From positions 1 through 5,516 of the forward strand of contig WFOY01000192.1 in NCBI GenBank assembly GCA_015487835.1: 5,516 nucleotides of DNA, given 5' to 3'. The stretch is from Aquificaceae bacterium (GTDB lineage: Bacteria > Aquificota > Aquificia > Aquificales > Aquificaceae). The notes beneath the pieces were generated by a model. That model saw nothing but the letters and a program-made list of their open reading frames with translations, made no database searches and was not told the DNA's origin. The position numbers were made by a program, and so were the translations under genes. How positions within the stretch are numbered: position 1 is the stretch's first letter; every line of letters starts with the position of its first letter. This document shows, piece by piece, positions 1 to 4,235 of this stretch.

Positions 1-34
1 GATGCTCTCTCAGGCTGCTAACCTGCGTCGTTAA
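1..34 (+). CDS. flgG: C-terminal tail of flagellar distal rod protein FlgG (5' partial)
   Basis: Only the last ten codons and the TAA stop (32-34) are inside the window, in the frame starting at position 2; they read MLSQAANLRR. FlgG is the distal rod protein of the flagellar basal body, and its C-terminus normally ends in a short helix of the type DEMLxxxxxL, which this tail resembles. The identification rests on that resemblance and on the following gene being flgA, a common flgG neighbour. The tail overlaps the start of flgA in a different frame, so the two are probably translationally coupled. With so few residues, another rod or hook protein such as FlgF cannot be excluded. Confidence 0.6.
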   Translation, partial: MLSQAANLRR

Positions 35-668
35 CCTGATACCGCTTTTAGCCTTCTCCGTTACCTTCGAGGAAGTAGAGAAGCTGGTAAAGGAGAGGCT
101 GAAGGAGACCTACGGTGACAGGGTAAAACTTAAAAACGTCACCGTTTACGCCAAGAGATTGCCCAAGGAGGGAAAGGTACGGATCAGGGTCCAGGTGTCT
201 GAAGGAAACCCGAGGGGCAGGGCAGTCCTCCTTATAGATACGGGCGAGTCCACAAGGCTTGTGACCGTTGGTATCGACCTCCTCTGGAGGTGTGAGGTCC
301 TCGTAGCCTCAGAGGATCTCAGACCCGGTGACAGAACCTACCCCTGGGTACTGAAGAGAGATAACCTCTACCTGCCCAGGTGCCCGAGGGACCTTCCCGG
401 TGACCTGGTGAACTACACGGTGACCAGGAGTGTCAGGAAGGGTGAAGTTTTGAGGAAAACCCACCTCAGGAGGACGCCTCTCGTGAGGTCCGGCGAGGAG
501 GTCAGGGTAACCCTGAGGAGGGGAAACCTCGAGATAACCCTCCGAGGCAGATCGCTGGACACGGGCTTTTTCGGTGACACGGTGAGGGTCAGGGTGGGTG
601 CTACGGGAAGGACCTTGAAGGCTCTCGTCGTTGGTGAGGGGTCAGTGGAGTTGAGGCCAGATCTATAA
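1..668 (+). CDS. flgA: Flagellar P-ring assembly chaperone FlgA (5' end just outside window)
   Basis: FlgA is exported to the periplasm and helps FlgI assemble into the P ring around the flagellar rod. The frame is open from position 3 to TAA at 666-668. The first codons encode a signal-peptide-like stretch (LRLLTCVVNLIPLLAFS, about 12-59), then a mature N-terminus starting near VTFEEVEKL. A SAF-type region follows from about 285 (RCEVLVASEDLRPGD), and then the family's C-terminal beta domain, with VRSGEEVRV near 483 and LDTGFFGDTVRVRV near 555. No ATG, GTG or TTG occurs in frame before the TTG at 159, and that TTG would delete the signal peptide, so the start must lie upstream of position 1. 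If the preceding flgG codons are GAT GAG, an ATG would fall three bases before the window, giving about 223 residues, close to the usual family length of roughly 220. Two cysteines (codons at 291 and 381) could form a periplasmic disulfide. No other P/L-ring gene follows; the next gene is petA. Confidence 0.88.
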   Translation, partial: CSLRLLTCVVNLIPLLAFSVTFEEVEKLVKERLKETYGDRVKLKNVTVYAKRLPKEGKVRIRVQVSEGNPRGRAVLLIDTGESTRLVTVGIDLLWRCEVLVASEDLRPGDRTYPWVLKRDNLYLPRCPRDLPGDLVNYTVTRSVRKGEVLRKTHLRRTPLVRSGEEVRVTLRRGNLEITLRGRSLDTGFFGDTVRVRVGATGRTLKALVVGEGSVELRPDL

Positions 669-673
669 GCATA

Positions 674-702
674 TTAGAAATTTTTTATATTCGTGTTAAA
701 AT
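674..702 (+). promoter_or_regulatory. Putative sigma-70-type promoter for the petABC operon
   Basis: The 56-base spacer between flgA and petA is much richer in A/T than its surroundings. It contains TAAAAT at 697-702, preceded by TG at 694-695 with one base between, which makes an extended -10 element (TGTTAAAAT). A weak -35 candidate, TTAGAA at 674-679, sits 17 bases upstream and matches TTGACA at only three positions. Transcription would begin near 709, giving a leader of roughly 15 bases before the petA start. The element is inferred from sequence only. The operon could also be read through from the flagellar genes, since no terminator hairpin is visible after flgA. Confidence 0.5.
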
Positions 703-712
703 AGTCCTCACC

Positions 713-720
713 GGAGGTGA
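713..720 (+). promoter_or_regulatory. Strong Shine-Dalgarno site of petA
   Basis: GGAGGTGA is a perfect complement of the 16S rRNA 3' end and lies four bases before the ATG at 725. It fixes the petA start and suggests strong translation. The CCTC at 706-709 and CACC at 709-712 just upstream could each pair with part of this site, as discussed in the findings. Confidence 0.8.
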
Positions 721-724
721 AACT

Positions 725-1267
725 ATGGAAGCTACCAGAAGGGACTTCCTGGGTTTTGCTTTGGGTGGTATGGGGGTAATAGGGGCCTTAGGAGTTCTCT
801 ACCCCGTGATCAGGACGCTCGCACCCAGTGCGGCCTCTACGACCGAGGCGAAGGTGGAGATAGATGTCAACAAGGTCCCTGAGATGGGTCTCAGGGTTAC
901 CTCCTGGAAAGGGAAGCCCCTCTTCGTAATAAAGCTGCCCGAGGGTTTTGAAGGCAAATACAGCTATGATGTCAAGGACACGACAAACGACGCTGGCAAG
1001 CTAAACAAGGACCTTTTCAAGGGCAGAAACATATTCGCTGTAATAGGCGTGTGCACCCACCTGGGGTGCATACCTCTGTGGAAGCCTGAAGGGGACGCTG
1101 ACCTCGCCTCACCCCACCTTCACTGCCCCTGCCACGGAGGCATATACACGCCTTGGGGGGACGTGGTTGCCGGACCACCCCCCAGACCTCTCTGGGTCCC
1201 TCCCCAGAGGTTTGAGGGAAACAAGCTGGTGGTCGGCGAGCCTGGCTTCGTCGAGAGGCTGGTCTGA
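725..1267 (+). CDS. petA: Rieske iron-sulfur protein of cytochrome bc1 complex
   Basis: This 180-residue protein is the [2Fe-2S] subunit that takes the first electron from quinol at the Qo site and passes it to cytochrome c1. The N-terminus has a twin-arginine motif (TRRDFLG, residues 4-10) followed by a hydrophobic segment (about 11-33), so the folded protein is probably delivered by the Tat system and stays anchored. The cluster motifs are complete: CTHLGC gives ligands C110 and H112 plus disulfide C115, and CPCHGG gives ligands C134 and H137 plus disulfide C136. The Pro loop GPPPRPL (150-156) is also present. Residue 139 is Gly where high-potential Rieske proteins have the Ser that hydrogen-bonds to the cluster; the Tyr two residues later (Y141) is kept. 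Known family data link loss of this Ser to a lower midpoint potential, which fits menaquinone-type quinols. It is the first gene of an operon with petB, 12 bases downstream. Confidence 0.96.
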   Translation: MEATRRDFLGFALGGMGVIGALGVLYPVIRTLAPSAASTTEAKVEIDVNKVPEMGLRVTSWKGKPLFVIKLPEGFEGKYSYDVKDTTNDAGKLNKDLFKGRNIFAVIGVCTHLGCIPLWKPEGDADLASPHLHCPCHGGIYTPWGDVVAGPPPRPLWVPPQRFEGNKLVVGEPGFVERLV

Positions 1268-1274
1268 GGAGGTG
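1267..1274 (+). promoter_or_regulatory. Shine-Dalgarno site of petB, overlapping petA stop
   Basis: AGGAGGTG starts on the last base of the petA TGA stop (1265-1267) and lies five bases before the petB ATG at 1280. Ribosomes ending petA would therefore sit on the petB initiation site, which suggests translational coupling between the subunits. Confidence 0.75.
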
Positions 1275-1279
1275 CGGGG

Positions 1280-2503
1280 ATGCTAAGGAGGATAGCCGCC
1301 TGGATCGACGAGAGGGCGAAGGTAGGAGACCTTTACAGGGAGCAGATGATCGAGTACAAAGTTCCCAAGAACCTGACCTTTCCTTACGTCTTCGGGGTTC
1401 TCGCCCTGATAACCTTCGCCCTCCAGATAGTCTCCGGGATAATCCTGATAATGTATTACAAACCCGTAATAGCCCACGCCTTCGACAGCACCAACTACAC
1501 CATAATGAGGGAGATAGACTTCGGATGGCTCTTCAGACACATCCACGCTGCTGGGGCAAACTTCTTCTTGGCGATCGTTTACCTACACATGTTCACAGGC
1601 ATATACTACAACGCCTACAAGAAACCCAGAGAGCTTGTCTGGATAGTGGGCTGGGTGATATACTTCACACTTCTTGTGACAGCCTTAACGGGTTACCTTC
1701 TTCCCTGGGGCCAGCTCTCCTACTGGGGAACTGTGGTAACCACCGAGATACCAGCCTCCCTGGCGGACGCACCCGTGCTCAAGGGCATCTTCGGTGCCAT
1801 AGGTGAGACCATATCGATCTGGATGAAGGGAGGTTACAAGCTCGAGGATCTGGCCCTGGGCAGGTTCTTCGGGCTTCACGTGGTCTTCCTGCCTCTTATC
1901 CTGCTTGGTCTCGTTGCCATACACCTGTTCCTGGTGAGGGCTGCTGGCATATCGAACCCTGAGGGTTACGAGATAGACAAGAAGAACGAACCTGAGAAGC
2001 TGGTCCCCTTCCACCCCTACGTCACGCTAAAGGAAGGGGCTATCGCCATGTGGTATTTGGCCCTTTTCTTCTTCTTCGTGTTCTTCTACATGTCCCACTT
2101 CCTACCTGCGGACAACTTCGAACCTGCGGACCCACTCAAGACACCGCCCCACATAGCCCCTGAGTGGTACCTCCTCGGTTTCTACGAGGTCTTCAGGTCT
2201 ATACCGAGCAAGTTCTGGGGTTTTGTAGCCTTTAACCTCATACTCCTCCTTCTGCTCCTGCTTCCCTTTCTTGACTTCTCACCGCTCAGGAGTGCGAGGA
2301 GGAGACCTCTCTTCTTCGTTATGTTCCTGGTGTTCGTGATCTCAAGCATGGCGCTTACCATCCTTGGAACCATGTCACCTACACCGACCAACGCCAAGCT
2401 GGGTATGTTCTTCACAGCCCTTGTGTTCCTGTTCTTCCTTTCACTTCCTGTGATCTCCTTCGTGGAGTGGGGTTGGTACAAGGCGAGAGGAGGTCAGGCA
2501 TGA
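1280..2503 (+). CDS. petB: Cytochrome b of the bc1 complex (full length, fused b6/subunit IV type)
   Basis: This 407-residue membrane protein carries hemes bL and bH and both quinone sites. Eight hydrophobic helices can be traced at roughly 33-59, 86-109, 119-140, 197-219, 253-274, 314-332, 343-363 and 374-394. Helix B has ligands H89 and H103 (13 residues between). Helix D has H200 and H215 (14 between, confirmed at codon level). Most mitochondrial and proteobacterial bc1 proteins have 13 in both; 14 in helix D is the cytochrome b6-like arrangement. The Qo-site motifs PWG (142-144) and PEWY (294-297) are intact. The protein is not split as in b6f complexes. Helix E is unusually rich in Phe (ALFFFFVFFY, 261-270), and helix F contains a run of seven Leu. 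It overlaps petC by four bases (ATGA), and a strong Shine-Dalgarno for petC lies inside its last codons. Confidence 0.97.
   Translation: MLRRIAAWIDERAKVGDLYREQMIEYKVPKNLTFPYVFGVLALITFALQIVSGIILIMYYKPVIAHAFDSTNYTIMREIDFGWLFRHIHAAGANFFLAIVYLHMFTGIYYNAYKKPRELVWIVGWVIYFTLLVTALTGYLLPWGQLSYWGTVVTTEIPASLADAPVLKGIFGAIGETISIWMKGGYKLEDLALGRFFGLHVVFLPLILLGLVAIHLFLVRAAGISNPEGYEIDKKNEPEKLVPFHPYVTLKEGAIAMWYLALFFFFVFFYMSHFLPADNFEPADPLKTPPHIAPEWYLLGFYEVFRSIPSKFWGFVAFNLILLLLLLLPFLDFSPLRSARRRPLFFVMFLVFVISSMALTILGTMSPTPTNAKLGMFFTALVFLFFLSLPVISFVEWGWYKARGGQA
2487..2494 (+). promoter_or_regulatory. Shine-Dalgarno site that decides the petC start
   Basis: GAGGAGGT lies within the final codons of petB, five bases before the ATG at 2500. 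It supports that ATG over the in-frame GTG at 2467, which would add eleven polar residues in front of the membrane segment and has no comparable ribosome site. Confidence 0.8.
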
Positions 2504-3204
2504 GCGCTGCCGGTCTGATTAAAACCGTGTTCTTCACCCTGATCACCGTAGGCTTCTTCTTTATCATATGGGTTTACAATCCCTTCGCCCACAAAGAGGT
2601 ATATGAACTCCCTGAGGAGGCTGCAAGGATAGTGGGTGATCCCAAGGCTGCCCTTGAGGGCAGGGAACTTTTCAAGCAGAGCTGTTCCAGCTGCCACTCG
2701 GTCAGGTACGACGGTGTGTACCTCATGTCAGTTGAGGCAAAACCTGAGTGGCAGAAGATCCTGAAGACTATGGGAAAGCCCATACTCGAGACTCAAGATG
2801 GCAAGGTCAAGATCAAGGGCTACTACCTGCCCAGGGACGTTTACGAGGCGGTGGCACTTCAGGACTTAGAGAACCTGAAGGCCTCCTTCGGGAAGGTCCC
2901 CCCCGACCTCTCCACCATATACCTTGCCAGAGGTCCTGGATACCTATACCAGTTCATAATGGACCCCCAGAAGGTCCTTCCTGGCACATCTATGCCTAAG
3001 CTCTTCTTCCCTGAGTACGACAAGGAGGCACCCCAGAAGGTGGCCAAGATCGTAGCCTACCTGAGGTCCGTGTCCGAACCCTCACCCTCCGAGAAGGCCA
3101 AGAGGCTGGTAATGGGCGTAGCAACCGTAGGCTACTTCATCCTTATGGGCTTTATCCTGTGGTTTTACAGGAAGAGAGTTTTAGAAAAGATGGGCATTAG
3201 CTGA
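2500..3204 (+). CDS. petC: Monoheme cytochrome c1 subunit of the bc1 complex
   Basis: This 234-residue protein receives electrons from the Rieske center and passes them to a soluble cytochrome c. A hydrophobic N-terminal segment (about 8-26) has no good signal-peptidase site after it, so it is probably an uncleaved anchor. The single heme c motif CSSCH (C62, C65, H66) is followed by the c1-like residues SVRYDGVY. A PPDLS motif (134-138) precedes PGTSMPKLF, where M165 is the likely sixth heme ligand. A C-terminal helix (about 203-223) ending in FYRKRVLEK gives a second anchor with a positively charged cytoplasmic tail. The protein therefore looks bitopic with both ends in the membrane, unlike the usual c1 with one C-terminal anchor. 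Only one CxxCH is present, so this is not the diheme cytochrome c found in epsilonproteobacterial bc complexes. The ATG overlaps the petB stop by four bases, which implies coupled translation. It is the last gene of petABC. Confidence 0.94.
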   Translation: MSAAGLIKTVFFTLITVGFFFIIWVYNPFAHKEVYELPEEAARIVGDPKAALEGRELFKQSCSSCHSVRYDGVYLMSVEAKPEWQKILKTMGKPILETQDGKVKIKGYYLPRDVYEAVALQDLENLKASFGKVPPDLSTIYLARGPGYLYQFIMDPQKVLPGTSMPKLFFPEYDKEAPQKVAKIVAYLRSVSEPSPSEKAKRLVMGVATVGYFILMGFILWFYRKRVLEKMGIS

Positions 3205-3235
3205 ATCTACCCCAGGCCTGACCTCCTCAGACACC

Positions 3236-3249
3236 TATATTAATATTAT
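3236..3249 (+). promoter_or_regulatory. AT-rich possible -10 region upstream of lipoprotein gene
   Basis: The 65-base gap after petC ends in a fourteen-base A/T-only stretch containing TATTAT at 3244-3249 and TAATAT at 3241-3246, either of which could serve as a -10 element. No convincing -35 hexamer is found 16-18 bases upstream. A start point near 3256 would leave a leader of about 15 bases, matching the short leader inferred for petA. The call depends on local composition contrast and spacing, so it is tentative. Read-through from petABC is an alternative, because no terminator is seen in the gap. Confidence 0.35.
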
Positions 3250-3258
3250 CGACCCCTC

Positions 3259-3264
3259 AGGGGG
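3259..3264 (+). promoter_or_regulatory. Probable Shine-Dalgarno of the lipoprotein gene
   Basis: AGGGGG lies five bases before the ATG at 3270. It is a weaker match than the GGAGG sites of the pet genes. Its G residues can pair with CCCC at 3253-3256 across a three-base loop, so the site may be partly hidden. Confidence 0.45.
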
Positions 3265-3269
3265 CAGGT

Positions 3270-4235
3270 ATGCGACTTCTTAAGATCCTCCTGTTTCTTA
3301 TCCTGTTACTTCCCTCCTGCAAAACCTCAGACGACAGCTACAGGATCGCCATCTTCATCTCAGGGGAGGGGAGGATGGCTAAGGTGAAGGGCTTCCTCAG
3401 CGGTCTGAAGGAGATCGGGGTGGACAACCTGAGGGTGGATTTCTACGAGGGCAACAACACCCTTAGCAGGATGAGGGATCTTGCCCAGGATCTTGCCGAG
3501 GTCCAGGACAGGTACGACCTGATAGCCGTGGGCGGCAGCCTTGAGGCCCACATGATAAAGGAGGCGGCGGGCAAGCTGAGGACTCCCGTGGTCATCCTGG
3601 GAGGGACGAGCATAAGGGAGTGGAAGCTCACAAAGAGCCTCTCCAAACCCTCAGAGAACATAACGGGTGTCGATAACCTAAACGCTGAGCTTATGGCCAA
3701 GAGGGTGGAGCTGTTTTCAAAGATGTTCCCCCATATAAAGAAAGTCCTCGTGTTCTGTAACCCCCAGTTCGAGGCTTCGAAGAACGCAACCAAGATAACT
3801 ATAAGGGCCGGTAGGAGGTTCGGTATAAAGGTTGTCCCGGTGAGCGTTAAGGACGTCAAAGAGTTAGAGTACATAATCAGCCACATGAAGGAGGACGGCT
3901 TCGGGGCCATAATAATAACACCCTGCTTCTACACGGAGAACTTCCTCACCACGTACATACTTCACTACGCCAACTTTTACCAGATACCCGTGTTCTGCCA
4001 CTCCCCAGGGCTGGTCAGGAAGGGTTGCCACGTGGCCTACGGGACTTCGGGTTACGAGCAGGGCTACCAGGCCGCCCACATGGCCTACAAGATCCTTAAC
4101 GGGACTCCTGTCGAGTTTGTACCCTTCGAGAGGGCTTACTACCCCAGGCTCGCGGTCAACGAGCCTGCCCTTGCAGAGCTTGGGATCACCTACAACAGGG
4201 AGTTCATCACCTACGTGGACGAGGTCGTGAGATGA
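3270..4235 (+). CDS. ABC_sub_bind-family periplasmic substrate-binding lipoprotein
   Basis: This 321-residue protein begins with a lipoprotein signal: MRLLK, a Leu/Ile-rich core and the lipobox LPSC with C17 as the lipidated residue. The mature part follows the two-lobed periplasmic-binding-protein plan of the ABC_sub_bind (TrpX-like) family. Lobe 1 starts with YRIAIFISG (24-32) and includes YDLIAVGGSLEA (82-93) and TPVVILGGTS (105-114). The family-typical ENITGV (129-134) leads to a second lobe with KKVLVFCNPQ (157-166), RAGRRFGIKVVPV (179-191) and QIPVFCHSPG (238-247). The end (AHMAYKILNGTPVEF, about 269-283, then LAVNEPALAELGITY) matches the family's closing helices. Members often bind amino acids or other small ligands, but the ligand here cannot be read from sequence. 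No permease or ATPase gene is visible; instead the stop overlaps by four bases the start of a membrane sensor. I infer a role in signal detection rather than uptake. The mature protein keeps four cysteines besides C17 (163, 219, 243, 253), two of them in Cys-His pairs. Confidence 0.85.
   Translation: MRLLKILLFLILLLPSCKTSDDSYRIAIFISGEGRMAKVKGFLSGLKEIGVDNLRVDFYEGNNTLSRMRDLAQDLAEVQDRYDLIAVGGSLEAHMIKEAAGKLRTPVVILGGTSIREWKLTKSLSKPSENITGVDNLNAELMAKRVELFSKMFPHIKKVLVFCNPQFEASKNATKITIRAGRRFGIKVVPVSVKDVKELEYIISHMKEDGFGAIIITPCFYTENFLTTYILHYANFYQIPVFCHSPGLVRKGCHVAYGTSGYEQGYQAAHMAYKILNGTPVEFVPFERAYYPRLAVNEPALAELGITYNREFITYVDEVVR

Noticed and set aside
159..161. TTG as the flgA start codon
   Set aside because: It would remove the signal peptide and about 50 residues of an N-terminal region that fits FlgA; the frame is open to the window edge and the hydrophobic leader is in frame upstream.
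671..690. T-rich stretch after flgA as an intrinsic terminator
   Set aside because: The TTTTTT run has no GC-rich hairpin in front of it; it is better explained as promoter spacer DNA.
1525..1806. Second-frame + strand open frame inside petB
   Set aside because: It lies entirely in an alternate frame of a strongly conserved gene, with no domain or plausible ribosome site.
1685..2014. Reverse-strand open frame within petB
   Set aside because: It is antisense to conserved heme-binding helices of cytochrome b, and its sequence resembles no protein I recognise.
2467..2469. GTG as an earlier petC start
   Set aside because: It lies inside petB, lacks a good ribosome site, and would add eleven polar/charged residues before the membrane segment. 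ATG 2500 has GAGGAGGT five bases upstream and the typical ATGA overlap.
3213..3220. CAGGCCTG perfect palindrome after petC
   Set aside because: It is eight bases with no loop and no following T run, so it is not a terminator; one such site is expected by chance and no protein site is implied.
3220..3260. Imperfect repeat GACCTCCTCAG / GACCCCTCAG in the petC-lipoprotein gap
   Set aside because: It is short and imperfect, and CTCAG/CTGAG strings are very common in this codon usage; there is no sign of a third copy or dyad operator.
3443..3910. Reverse-strand open frame of about 155 codons within the lipoprotein gene
   Set aside because: It is a shadow of a well-supported + strand gene, has no recognisable domain, and its Ser/Leu-rich composition is what antisense reading of this codon usage gives.
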